Shown: piece after piece, positions 19,460 to 27,214 of the stretch
Layout of the letters: each line of letters begins with the position of its first letter
Position numbering within the stretch: the first letter of the stretch is position 1
Assembly (NCBI GenBank): GCA_024510845.1
Contig: JANEMA010000010.1
Span: 1-45,893 of the forward strand
Origin: Gammaproteobacteria bacterium
GTDB taxonomy: Bacteria > Pseudomonadota > Gammaproteobacteria > Chromatiales > Chromatiaceae
Length of the DNA stretch: 45,893 bases
Reading direction: 5' to 3'
The notes under the pieces: generated by a model
Seen by the model: only the letters and a program-made list of their open reading frames with translations
Told to the model about the DNA's origin: nothing
Databases searched by the model: none
Translations under genes and position numbers: made by a program

Positions 19460-19491
19460 GACACCCCGGCAGCTTGCGCGACCGGGGTGTC
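19460..19491 (-). terminator. 10-bp GC-rich stem-loop between rplI and dnaB (possible attenuator)
   Basis: GACACCCCGG (19460-19469) pairs perfectly with CCGGGGTGTC (19482-19491) around a 12-base loop. It begins about 28 bases past the rplI stop on the transcribed strand. No clean U-run follows (CTGTGTTTCGG), so it may be a partial terminator, an RNA-processing site or a stabiliser of the ribosomal-protein mRNA rather than a full terminator. Confidence 0.45.
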
Positions 19492-19518
19492 AGCAGGAGT
19501 CACCGATGTCGCCCGGTA

Positions 19519-19974
19519 TCACTCCTCAGCAACCACGTTGACCTTCAGCTCCACATCCACACCGGTATGTAGATGCAGCACCACGGTGTACTCACCAGTA
19601 GCACGGAAGACGCCCTCGGGCATGCGTACCTCGGAGCGGGCAATCTCGACACCGGCATTCCGACAGGCCATCACGATGTCGCCGATCCCCACCGAACCGA
19701 ACAGTTTGCCTTCCTCGCCGGCCTTGTGCGCAACGGTCACGCCATCTTCCAGCGCCTGGATCTGCACCTTGCGTACCTCGACAGCGGCCAGCTTCTCGGC
19801 CTCCTGTTTCTCGAGCTCGGCCCAACGCTCTTCGAACATCCTGATGTTCTCAGGGCTGGCAAACACTGCCCGCCCCTTGGGAATCAGAAAGTTACGGGCA
19901 TAACCCGACTTGACGGTCACCTTGTCGCCCAAAGCGCCCAGATTCTCGACTTTTTCCAGCAGAATGACTTCCAT
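19519..19974 (-). CDS. rplI: 50S ribosomal protein L9
   Basis: A 151-residue large-subunit protein. The N-terminal domain begins MEVILLEKVENLGALGDKV with GYARNFLIPKGRA, the L9 signature. The long central helix (around residues 40-75) and the C-terminal rRNA-binding domain follow. Length is standard (E. coli 149). It lies within the rpsF-rpsR-DUF2232-rplI-dnaB block. Confidence 0.98.
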   Translation of the reverse strand: MEVILLEKVENLGALGDKVTVKSGYARNFLIPKGRAVFASPENIRMFEERWAELEKQEAEKLAAVEVRKVQIQALEDGVTVAHKAGEEGKLFGSVGIGDIVMACRNAGVEIARSEVRMPEGVFRATGEYTVVLHLHTGVDVELKVNVVAEE

Positions 19975-20016
19975 CGTTTCAAACCCCTTACTCGTTTCGC
20001 CCGGGTACGAGCGATG

Positions 20017-20949
20017 CTACTGCCCCTTGCCGGGGCCCGACGAGCCACCGGTGTCACCACGCACCCTGGCCCTGAAATCCAACCAACCATCGGCGTATCC
20101 GGCAACAGAAATCGCCATGAGGCTGTGCGGCAGACCGACGATCAACAAAAAGTACAAGCCGAACAACCAGCTCCGTCTGCCACCTGCCAGTGCGACCAGC
20201 CCGTGGACCGCGGCTATCCCCTGCAACAGGAACAGCGTCAGGACCACCACCTGCAACTGCCCGGCCAGATTGGGCTGGTCTCCCGCCAGCCCCGCCAACA
20301 GCAGAACAGGTACGCCCCACAACCAAGGCCGCGCGACCCGCAACGCGCGGAACTCGCTGCCGAAGGCACCCGCACACCCGGCCAGAAGTGCCTGCCCCCA
20401 GCGCCCGAACGTCAGCGCCAGAGCCGCCGACAACGCCCAGACCCCGCCGATGCCACCCGGCATCCAGCCAAGCGTGGCATCCAGCAGCGCCCGCTGCTGA
20501 TCCTCGGAGACCACCGAGCTGTCCGAGCGGACGACCATATAGTCCTGCAACAAACCGCCCCAGAAGGCCGCCGGGTCACTCAGCAACAGGTACTGCATCA
20601 GCACCAAGGCCATACCGGCGAGTACTGCAGCCTCAAGCGCGCGCATCAACGAACCGCTGCGCCCCAGCACCAGCGCCAGCCCCCAGGACGGCAACCACAA
20701 CATCAGCCCCAACACGCCCAGCACCAATGGCTGGAAAAACAACAGACCACCCAGCAAGACCATGGCCAGAACCGAAATCCCAACCACCAGCAGCCCCTCG
20801 CGCGGCCCGTTCCGCAAGGTGGCCAGCATCACCAGACCGTTGCTCAGGATCGACAAGGGACTGAACAACAATGCCAGCAGCGCCGTAACCACCACAGCGA
20901 TGCCGGCCTGAGCCCTGCCCTGCATCGCAGCGACGAGCAGCCCTTTCAC
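20017..20949 (-). CDS. DUF2232 (YybS-like) multipass membrane protein
   Basis: A 310-residue protein made mostly of hydrophobic helices (about eight), with a short cytoplasmic C-terminal tail rich in Gly and Ser. Its sequence style and its position between rpsR and rplI match the DUF2232/YybS family. Function is not established; links to ribosomal genes are positional only. The first residues MKGLLVAAMQGRAQAG lead directly into helix 1. It is 54 bases downstream of rpsR and 42 upstream of rplI, and so likely co-transcribed with them. Confidence 0.75.
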   Translation of the reverse strand: MKGLLVAAMQGRAQAGIAVVVTALLALLFSPLSILSNGLVMLATLRNGPREGLLVVGISVLAMVLLGGLLFFQPLVLGVLGLMLWLPSWGLALVLGRSGSLMRALEAAVLAGMALVLMQYLLLSDPAAFWGGLLQDYMVVRSDSSVVSEDQQRALLDATLGWMPGGIGGVWALSAALALTFGRWGQALLAGCAGAFGSEFRALRVARPWLWGVPVLLLAGLAGDQPNLAGQLQVVVLTLFLLQGIAAVHGLVALAGGRRSWLFGLYFLLIVGLPHSLMAISVAGYADGWLDFRARVRGDTGGSSGPGKGQ

Positions 20950-21003
20950 AGGGTTCCCCCACTACGGGGACGGACGCCTCTCACGGCACCCGACACCGGC
21001 CAT

Positions 21004-21228
21004 TCAGTGGCTGTCGGTGTACGGCAGCAACGCCAGGAAGCGCGCACGCTTGACCGCAGTAGCCAACTGACGCTGGTACCTGGCGCTGGTCCCGGTAATA
21101 CGGCTCGGCACGAGCTTGCCTGTCTCGCTGATATTCTGCTTGAGCAGGTTGAGATCCTTGTAGTCGATCTCCTTGATGCCTTCAGCAGTAAAACGGCAGT
21201 ATTTACGGCGACGATAAAAACGCGACAT
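21004..21228 (-). CDS. rpsR: 30S ribosomal protein S18
   Basis: A 74-residue small-subunit protein that binds 16S rRNA as a heterodimer with S6. The start [20 protein letters not shown], the segment [20 protein letters not shown] and the end [14 protein letters not shown] are typical. It lies 26 bases downstream of rpsF; there is no priB between them, unlike E. coli. Confidence 0.98.
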   Translation of the reverse strand: MSRFYRRRKYCRFTAEGIKEIDYKDLNLLKQNISETGKLVPSRITGTSARYQRQLATAVKRARFLALLPYTDSH

Positions 21229-21254
21229 TTCAACGATTCCTCAGGTTGTTCGGA

Positions 21255-21608
21255 TCAGGAAGCAGCAGCTTCGGGGGCTTCATTCTTGTCATCCTCACGC
21301 GCCAGCGGCGACGGCTCGGTGATGGCCTCTTCGCGGCGGATCGTCAGATGACGCAGTACGGCATCGTTGAAACGGAAAGCGCTTTCCAGCTCGGCCAGCG
21401 CGTCCTTGCTGCACTCAATATTCATCAGCACATAGTGCGCCTTGTGCAGCTTGTTGATGGGATAGGCCAGCTGACGGCGACCCCAGTCCTCGAGACGGTG
21501 GATCTTGCCATTGTCACCCGCCATGAGGGATTTGTAGCGGTCCACCATAGCGGGAACCTGCTCGCTCTGGTCCGGATGAACCAGGAACACGATTTCGTAA
21601 TGACGCAT
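21255..21608 (-). CDS. rpsF: 30S ribosomal protein S6
   Basis: A 117-residue small-subunit protein. [18 protein letters not shown], the helix [18 protein letters not shown] and [10 protein letters not shown] are S6 hallmarks. The C-terminal acidic/alanine-rich tail replaces the poly-glutamate tail that RimK modifies in E. coli. It is the first gene of the operon. The Shine-Dalgarno GAGGAG lies 6-7 bases before the ATG. A structured leader precedes it. Confidence 0.98.
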   Translation of the reverse strand: MRHYEIVFLVHPDQSEQVPAMVDRYKSLMAGDNGKIHRLEDWGRRQLAYPINKLHKAHYVLMNIECSKDALAELESAFRFNDAVLRHLTIRREEAITEPSPLAREDDKNEAPEAAAS

Positions 21609-21630
21609 TGTAGCTCCTCACGGTTTGACA

Positions 21631-21679
21631 GCCTCCCGCCATCGGCGGTGAGGCAAGGAGAAGCCGGCATGTGCCGGCT
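21631..21679 (-). promoter_or_regulatory. rpsF leader hairpins, candidate S6:S18 autoregulatory RNA
   Basis: On the minus strand, two hairpins precede rpsF. The outer one is AGCCGGC/GCCGGCT (21662-21679, 4-base loop). The inner one is GCCTC-A-CCGCC, loop GAT, GGCGG-GAGGC (21631-21654) with a single unpaired A beside CCG. A known leader RNA upstream of rpsF binds the S6:S18 complex and shows a bulge next to a conserved CCG. Position and the CACCG feature agree, but I cannot test the covariance model. Confidence 0.4.
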
Positions 21680-22154
21680 CGGAGCGCGCGATTCTAGAGA
21701 AAGCAGAAACACAATGCAAGCCGACATCCCGGGCACCACTGGTCCCGGCCCTTTTACGATGCGCGCCTTGCCAAGGCAACGATATTCTCAGGAACCCGTC
21801 CCGGCTGCATATCGACACGACCACCCGGCCTTGCCAGAAACCCCAGCTCCTGGCATTCCCTTGTGGGTAGAACCGTTCCTGTGGCGCCTCATGCCCATCA
21901 GCCTGGAGGCACACTCGGTGTTCAGTCGATTGTCGATCAAATCATCAAGGCACTCCTCCCCGTAACACTCGATTGACGTCGGAAGATCTGCCCACCCTCC
22001 CCTGCAGCCCAGCCGCCATCTCGCTGGAGTCAATGTTCCCGATGCAGGCCAGACAGGCCATGGGTTCCTGACACGGACCGGCGGCTCGACCATTGGCCAT
22101 GCTTCCGGCTTTCATGGTAACGTAGAGCATTTGAACATGCGAGAGTGGTAGAAG
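21680..22154. other. Divergent intergenic region between rpsF and dksA, no gene recognised
   Basis: About 475 bases between divergent genes. A minus-strand open frame (21788-22093) has no family I recognise and no supported start. Promoters for rpsF and dksA must lie here, but I see no convincing -35/-10 pair. Confidence 0.4.
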
Positions 22155-22589
22155 ATGCCGGTAAATTCCGCCGACTTGGCCCACTACGAAGGTTTCGAGC
22201 CCTATCGTCCCGGTACGGATGAGCCCTACATGAGCACAGGACAGGAAACCCATTTTCGCACCATGCTCGAACACTGGCGCCGCATGCTGATGGAAGAAGT
22301 AGATCGCACGGTCGATCACATGAAGACCGAGGCCAGCCAACACGCCGACCCCAACGACCGCGCCACCCGGGAGTCCGACATCGGCCTGGAACTGCGCACC
22401 CGGGACCGCGAGCGCAAGCTCATCAACAAGATCAACCAGGCCCTGCGACAGATCGACGAGCACGAGTACGGCTATTGCAAGGAATGCGGCGTCGAGATCG
22501 GCCTGCGGCGACTGGAGGCCCGCCCCACCGCCGACCTGTGCATCGACTGCAAGACGGCCCAGGAGCAGAAGGAAAGACATTTCAGCTGA
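22155..22589 (+). CDS. dksA: RNA polymerase-binding transcription factor DksA
   Basis: A 144-residue secondary-channel factor that, with ppGpp, resets promoters in the stringent response. A coiled coil (around 35-105) has its tip at ADPNDRAT, retaining both aspartates (Asp65, Asp68) needed for activity. A C4 zinc finger is formed by Cys108, Cys111, Cys129 and Cys132. Length is close to E. coli DksA (151). It is followed after 9 bases by gluQ, the usual dksA-gluQ pair. relA at 34956-37160 supplies its cofactor. Confidence 0.97.
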   Translation: MPVNSADLAHYEGFEPYRPGTDEPYMSTGQETHFRTMLEHWRRMLMEEVDRTVDHMKTEASQHADPNDRATRESDIGLELRTRDRERKLINKINQALRQIDEHEYGYCKECGVEIGLRRLEARPTADLCIDCKTAQEQKERHFS

Positions 22590-22598
22590 ACCGTCACG

Positions 22599-23513
22599 GT
22601 GAATCGCCCGGCCATGCCCCGCTATCGCGGACGTTTCGCCCCATCTCCCACCGGACGGCTGCATTTCGGCTCTCTCGTCACTTCCCTGGCCAGCCGGGTC
22701 GACGCCTTGGCTCACGGCGGCGAATGGCAAGTGCGCATCGACGATCTCGACCAGACTCGCTGCCGACCCGGTCTGGAAGACGACATCCTGCGCAACCTCG
22801 AGGCCTTCGGCATGCACTGGGATGGAGCATTGCGTTACCAGAACCGAACCACCGCAGCCTATGCTCGAGCACTGAACGAACTGCAGATGCAGGATAAGGT
22901 GTACTTCTGCCGTTGCAGCCGCAAGACGGTACGTGAGCAGACACGCAGAGAAGGTGTCGAGGGGCCAATCTATGCCGGTACCTGCCGGAACCTGGAACTT
23001 GCCGATGTCCCTGAACATGCCGCCCGCCTGCGCACCGACGACAAGCCGCTCGGCTTTATCGACCGGGTATTTGGCCCTCAGATACAGCGCCTGGCCAGCA
23101 CCATCGGTGATTTCGTGGTCCGTCGCGCCGATGGATACTTCGCCTATCAGCTGGCCGTGGTGGTGGACGATGCCATGGCCGGAATCACCCACGTGGTACG
23201 CGGTGCCGACCTGCTGACATCCACCCCTCGCCAGATTCGTCTGCAACGGCTGCTGGGCATGGCCACTCCGGTCTATCTGCACGTCCCGCTGGTACGGGAT
23301 CGCAACGGCCACAAGCTCAGCAAACGCGAAGCCGCCCTGCCGGTCGATGAACAGCACCCGCTGACCTCCCTGCTCGCGGCCTGGCGTTGGCTGGGACAGC
23401 CAATGCCCGACGGCGATCTTTCCCTGGAAGAATTCTGGCAATGGGCGCCGACCGCGTGGCAAATCGAATGCATGAGGAAACTTCGGGATGACACAACTTC
23501 CGGTGCCCTATGA
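22599..23513 (+). CDS. gluQ: Glutamyl-Q tRNA(Asp) synthetase
   Basis: A 304-residue paralogue of the GluRS catalytic domain that glutamylates queuosine 34 of tRNA(Asp) and lacks an anticodon-binding domain. The HIGH-like motif is APSPTGRLHFGS; the KMSKS-like motif is HKLSKREAA. The zinc site is FCRCSR with the later YAGTCR. The start is GTG at 22599; an ATG at 22614 (MPRYRGRFAPSPTG) is an equally good alternative, giving 299 residues. The 3' end overlaps the hemoglobin gene by 26 bases. Confidence 0.95.
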   Translation: MNRPAMPRYRGRFAPSPTGRLHFGSLVTSLASRVDALAHGGEWQVRIDDLDQTRCRPGLEDDILRNLEAFGMHWDGALRYQNRTTAAYARALNELQMQDKVYFCRCSRKTVREQTRREGVEGPIYAGTCRNLELADVPEHAARLRTDDKPLGFIDRVFGPQIQRLASTIGDFVVRRADGYFAYQLAVVVDDAMAGITHVVRGADLLTSTPRQIRLQRLLGMATPVYLHVPLVRDRNGHKLSKREAALPVDEQHPLTSLLAAWRWLGQPMPDGDLSLEEFWQWAPTAWQIECMRKLRDDTTSGAL

Positions 23514-23922
23514 ATTGCTCGGTGGCGAGCAAGGTGTGCGCGAACTGGTCGATCGCTTCTACGACTACATGGACAATCTACCGGAGACGAGCACGGTCCG
23601 CACCCTGCACGCAAAAAGCCTGCGTGCCTCCCGCGAAAAACTGTTCCTGTTTCTGAGTGGCTGGCTGGGCGGCCCCGATCTGTATGTGCAGAAATACGGT
23701 CACCCCATGCTGCGCCGACGGCACCTCCCCTTCTCCATCGGCGTAAAGGAACGCGATCAGTGGATGCTGTGTATGCGCAAGGCCCTGGCCGATATGGACA
23801 TCGACGAGATCCTGCGCTCACGCCTGGAGCAGGCCTTCATGCAGACCGCGAATCACATGCGCAACCAAACCGAGCAGGAAGCCGACCCGCAGTTGCCGAT
23901 CGCCCCGGCGCCAAGGAAATAA
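23488..23922 (+). CDS. Group II truncated hemoglobin
   Basis: A 144-residue 2-on-2 globin (TrHbO/YjbI type). LLGGEQGVRELVDRFYDYM is the A/B-helix start. GGPDLYVQKYGHPMLRRRH carries the haem-proximal His region and is followed by QWMLCMRKAL with the conserved G8 tryptophan. Family members bind O2 and NO in the cytoplasm and may detoxify NO or support respiration. The C-terminal tail is Pro/Ala-rich. It overlaps the end of gluQ by 26 bases, so it is likely translated from the dksA-gluQ transcript. Confidence 0.88.
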   Translation: MTQLPVPYELLGGEQGVRELVDRFYDYMDNLPETSTVRTLHAKSLRASREKLFLFLSGWLGGPDLYVQKYGHPMLRRRHLPFSIGVKERDQWMLCMRKALADMDIDEILRSRLEQAFMQTANHMRNQTEQEADPQLPIAPAPRK

Positions 23923-24025
23923 AGCATGGCAATGGCCCACACCCAGATACCAATGCCCACACCAGCCTCCCCGTGCTCCATCTTGCGGCTGATCCGGCAA
24001 CGGACCGCCGCATCGGACCGGTACC

Positions 24026-24094
24026 CTCCTCCAGTAGTTCACCCAGGGCCTCTCCGGCGAGAGTTTTCAGCTTGACAACGTTACTCTCGTTCAT
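24026..24094 (-). pseudogene. Possible N-terminal relic of a mutator-type (IS256-like) transposase
   Basis: From the ATG at 24094 the minus strand reads MNESNVVKLKTLAG then EALGELLEEG, resembling the 'NVV.L..P...L.E.LR.GA' N-terminus of IS256-family transposases. AGGAG lies 12 bases upstream of the ATG. After about 23 residues the resemblance stops and the frame runs into the antisense of the hemoglobin gene. A short relic is the best reading, but the match is brief. Confidence 0.3.
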
Positions 24095-24610
24095 GGCTGT
24101 GTATGTCTCCTGCTGGTTATTGATCCGCCAAGACCAATCAACAGGGTCTCCGCTTCTTCTGTCAGTCCGTGCACCAAAAATCAGCATGGCTCTGACATCA
24201 CACCGGTAAGAAAACCCCATCTCGGGTTCACACGTCATGACGAAACGAATACGTTGCCGCTCCTCGAGCGAGAGCAGTCCTCACATGCATGAACCAGCGG
24301 GAACGCACCAAAGCCTGGTCTGCCTGGCGCTCACGGCATCCAGGCGAGGAGGCATCCGACCCATGCCTGTTCGTGCCTTGTGACAGTGTTCCTGTCAAAA
24401 CGGCTTCATCCGCTTCGATGGTCTCGCAGACACGGTACTGGATTTGCTGCACGGCCTGTTCAAGGCACACCACATCCCGGTCAGCGGTACTGCGCAGCAC
24501 GATCTCCTGCAGCCGCATGTCGAGCACATGCCGGTACAACACGAGCCAAACCAATGCGTGTCGGTATGATGAATCTTGCCACATCCGATACGGACGCCGC
24601 TCGGGTCCGG
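24095..24610. other. Gene-poor stretch, no feature recognised with confidence
   Basis: Between the transposase relic and the rdgC promoter. A minus-strand frame at 24228-24584 (about 118 residues, beginning MWQDSSYRHALVWLVLYRHV) has a helical first half, but I recognise no family. The opposite strand over the same bases is also open for part of its length. Decayed mobile or phage DNA is the likeliest content. Confidence 0.35.
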
Positions 24611-24640
24611 TTGCCAACAGGTGATGGAGGCCTCCATAAT
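24611..24640 (+). promoter_or_regulatory. Candidate sigma70 promoter for rdgC with overlapping palindrome
   Basis: TTGCCA (24611-24616), an 18-base spacer and CATAAT (24635-24640), 32 bases before the ATG; each hexamer has five of six consensus bases. A perfect 10-base palindrome GGAGGCCTCC (24626-24635) abuts the -10 and could be an operator. Confidence 0.5.
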
Positions 24641-24672
24641 CCGCTCCCCCACTTCATCCTGGACGCAGTACC

Positions 24673-25578
24673 ATGTGGTTCCGCAACCTTTCGCTCTACC
24701 GCCTCGGCGGTGAACTCGAATCCGACCCTGTCCGCCTTAACGAACAGCTGCAGGCGCAAGGCTTCCTGCCCTGCGGTGGACTGGATACCTATCGTGAGGG
24801 CTGGACACCCCCCCTCGGAAAACATGGCGAGCAACTGGTGCATACGACCAACGGGCGGCTGATGCTGTGTCTTCGGCATGAGGAGCGCATCCTGCCGGCG
24901 GCCGTGGTCCGCGAGGCGCTCGACGAAAAGGTGGAACGGATCGAAACCGCCGAAGCACGCCCGGTGGGACGCAAGGAGCGCGCCAGACTGCGTGATGAAC
25001 TCGTGACCGATCTGCTCCCGCGTGCCTTCACCCGTTCGCAACTCACCTTTGGTTACATCGACCCCGCGGCTGGCTGGGTCGTCATCGACACTGCCACGAC
25101 GAAGCGTGCCGAGGCCTTTCTGAATCTGTTGCGTGAAAGTCTTGGTTCACTGAAGGTGCGCCCGCTGACGGTCAACCACTCCCCGCCCCTGTCGATGACC
25201 CGCTGGCTGGAAGGTGGACTGCCCCAACAGTTCATACCGGGAGACGAGTGCGAACTGCGCGAGCCAGTGGAAAACGGGGCGGTGATCCGCGTGCGCAGGC
25301 TGGACCTTGCGGGCGAAGACGTGCATACACATCTCGATGCCGGCATGCAGGTCACCCGCCTGGCCGTGGAATGGACAGAGCGAGTGCGTTGTGTGATCGG
25401 TGACGATCTGACCATCCGACGCCTGCGCTTCACCGATCTCGTTTTGGACGATGCAGCCGACATTGCTGCCGACGACAATGCAGCCTGCTTCGACGCGGAT
25501 TTCGCCCTGATGTCCGGCGAACTGTCACAGTTCATCCCCGCGTTGATCCAGGCATTCGGCGGCATCGAAGAAGATTGA
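24673..25578 (+). CDS. rdgC: Recombination-associated protein RdgC
   Basis: A 301-residue ring-forming dimeric DNA-binding protein that limits RecA access. MWFRNLSLYRL, the segment GWTPPLG and the later MTRWLEGG and AAFxI-like C-terminal regions are family hallmarks. Length equals that of the family (E. coli 303). It has its own promoter candidate at 24611-24640. It is followed by 238 bases without a gene before xseA. Confidence 0.95.
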   Translation: MWFRNLSLYRLGGELESDPVRLNEQLQAQGFLPCGGLDTYREGWTPPLGKHGEQLVHTTNGRLMLCLRHEERILPAAVVREALDEKVERIETAEARPVGRKERARLRDELVTDLLPRAFTRSQLTFGYIDPAAGWVVIDTATTKRAEAFLNLLRESLGSLKVRPLTVNHSPPLSMTRWLEGGLPQQFIPGDECELREPVENGAVIRVRRLDLAGEDVHTHLDAGMQVTRLAVEWTERVRCVIGDDLTIRRLRFTDLVLDDAADIAADDNAACFDADFALMSGELSQFIPALIQAFGGIEED

Positions 25579-25801
25579 ACCGCCACCCATATCCTGCGAA
25601 AAACAGCCAATTCCCCACTCCGCAGGGTAATTCGCTCTTGCCCTCGTGGCATGCGCAAAAAGGCATCCTCGGGGAAGTCTTTCTACTGTTCCTGCGTCTT
25701 TGTCTGAGTTACGGGCCGGCACCAGGGCAATGCCAACACCGGAAATCCCTCCCAATCCGTACTGAATGACACTGTCCGGAGCCGCTCCGGCCCTGTCTTT
25801 C

Positions 25802-25810
25802 TGCGATAAT
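25802..25810 (+). promoter_or_regulatory. Extended -10 for xseA, predicting a near-leaderless transcript
   Basis: TGCGATAAT (25802-25810) fits TGnTATAAT with one mismatch. It ends 6 bases before the xseA ATG, so transcription would start at or very near the start codon. No Shine-Dalgarno is present, in agreement. No -35 is evident. The rest of 25579-25801 shows only a small hairpin, CCGGAG/CTCCGG (25776-25790). Confidence 0.45.
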
Positions 25811-25816
25811 CGGACT

Positions 25817-27175
25817 ATGCTTGGTCCCGATCTCTTCCGACGCGACATCTATACCATCGGCCGCGTCAACAGCGAGCTGCGACAGGTGCTCGAAGGCAGC
25901 TTTCCGTCGATCTGGGTACAGGGCGAGATCTCCAATCTCAGCACCCCGCGCTCGGGACACCTGTATTTCAGCCTCAAGGACAGCCAGGCACAGATCCGTT
26001 GCGCCTTGTTCCGCAATCGCCGCAACCTGTTGCGTTTCGTACCACGTGACGGTGAACAGGTACTGGCACGCGCCCGCGTCACCCTGTACGAGCCACGCGG
26101 AGACTGCCAGCTCGTCATCGAGCACATGGAACCCGCAGGCATCGGGTCCCTGCGTGCAGCCTTCGAGGCGTTGAAGACAAGACTCGAGGCCGAAGGCCTG
26201 TTCGATACCGCACGCAAGCGCCCGTTACCCGCCTGTCCGCAGCGCATCGGCGTGATCACTTCGCCCTCGGGGGCAGCTTTGCGAGACATCCTGCACGTAT
26301 TGAGGCAGCGTTATCCGGCAGCCGAGGTGATCATCTACCCCAGTGCGGTACAGGGTGCCGATGCAGTGGCGGAGCTGCTCCAGGCACTGGCTATTGCGCT
26401 GACCCATGCCGAGGTGGATGTACTGATCCTCGCACGTGGAGGCGGTGCCGAGGAAGATCTGGCCGCCTTCAACGACGAGAGACTGGCACGGGACATCGCG
26501 ACAGCCGGAATCCCCATCGTCTCCGCCGTAGGTCACGAAACCGATTTCACCATCACCGATTTCGTGGCCGACCGGCGTGCACCCACACCTTCCGCGGCAG
26601 CTGAACTGGTGACACCCGACAGCCAGATTCTGCGCACGCAATGCAAACGCCTGGAGCAACGCCTGAAGCAGGCGACGCACCGCAACCTGCGTGAAACAAA
26701 AAAACGGCTGCGTCTCCTCGAAGAGCGCCTGTCACGCAATCACCCGGGAACGCGCCTGCAACAGCAGCAACAACGCCTGGACGAACTGCAATGGCGCCTG
26801 CAGGGTGCCATGCAACGTCATCTGCAATGGCAGAACAAATGCCTGCAACAACGTGCCCGCCACCTGCACCTCCTGAATCCGAAACACATCCTGTCCCGGC
26901 TGCGCGAACGCCTGATTCCCCTGCAGTACCGCCTGCAAACCAGCATGCAACATGACCTCGACACCCACAGCCAGCGTCTGGCCGCCCTCTCACGCCAGTT
27001 ACAGGCCATCAGCCCGCTGGCCACTCTGGAACGTGGTTACAGCATCGTGCTGCGTACCAGCGACGGTCACCTGCTCACCGAGGCCCATCAGGTTGCCAAA
27101 GGAGAAGCTCTGGAGATCCGTCTCGCCCGCGGACGCCTGCACGCGCGGGTCACGGAACGAACACAAGAGGAATGA
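25817..27175 (+). CDS. xseA: Exodeoxyribonuclease VII large subunit
   Basis: A 452-residue catalytic subunit of the single-strand exonuclease ExoVII. The OB-fold N-terminus (IWVQGEISNLSTPRSGHLYF and LKDSQAQIRCALFR) is followed by the catalytic domain (KRPLPACPQRIGVITSPSGA, DVLILARGGGAEEDL, VSAVGHETDFTITDFVAD) and a long coiled coil (around 290-400) that binds XseB. The start MLGPDLFRRDIYTIGRVN is chosen over 25766 because the extension has no similarity. The gene is convergent with der, with only 39 bases between the stops. xseB and guaB are not adjacent. Confidence 0.96.
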   Translation: MLGPDLFRRDIYTIGRVNSELRQVLEGSFPSIWVQGEISNLSTPRSGHLYFSLKDSQAQIRCALFRNRRNLLRFVPRDGEQVLARARVTLYEPRGDCQLVIEHMEPAGIGSLRAAFEALKTRLEAEGLFDTARKRPLPACPQRIGVITSPSGAALRDILHVLRQRYPAAEVIIYPSAVQGADAVAELLQALAIALTHAEVDVLILARGGGAEEDLAAFNDERLARDIATAGIPIVSAVGHETDFTITDFVADRRAPTPSAAAELVTPDSQILRTQCKRLEQRLKQATHRNLRETKKRLRLLEERLSRNHPGTRLQQQQQRLDELQWRLQGAMQRHLQWQNKCLQQRARHLHLLNPKHILSRLRERLIPLQYRLQTSMQHDLDTHSQRLAALSRQLQAISPLATLERGYSIVLRTSDGHLLTEAHQVAKGEALEIRLARGRLHARVTERTQEE

Positions 27176-27214
27176 GAATGAGTATGCCGAGCTGAAAGCC
27201 CTGCAACCACGCAA

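Noticed and set aside
21945..23462. 505-residue minus-strand open frame antisense to dksA and gluQ
   Set aside because: It is the antisense shadow of two well-supported genes in GC-rich DNA and shows no family motifs.
23853..23981. 42-codon minus-strand frame with a hydrophobic stretch (GIGIWVWAIAMLYFLGAGA)
   Set aside because: No Shine-Dalgarno, overlaps the end of the hemoglobin gene antisense, and no family known to me; could be a small membrane protein but unsupported.
24228..24584. 118-residue minus-strand frame starting MWQDSSYRHALVWL
   Set aside because: Helical-looking first half, but no RBS or family, and the opposite strand is open too; left as unassigned.
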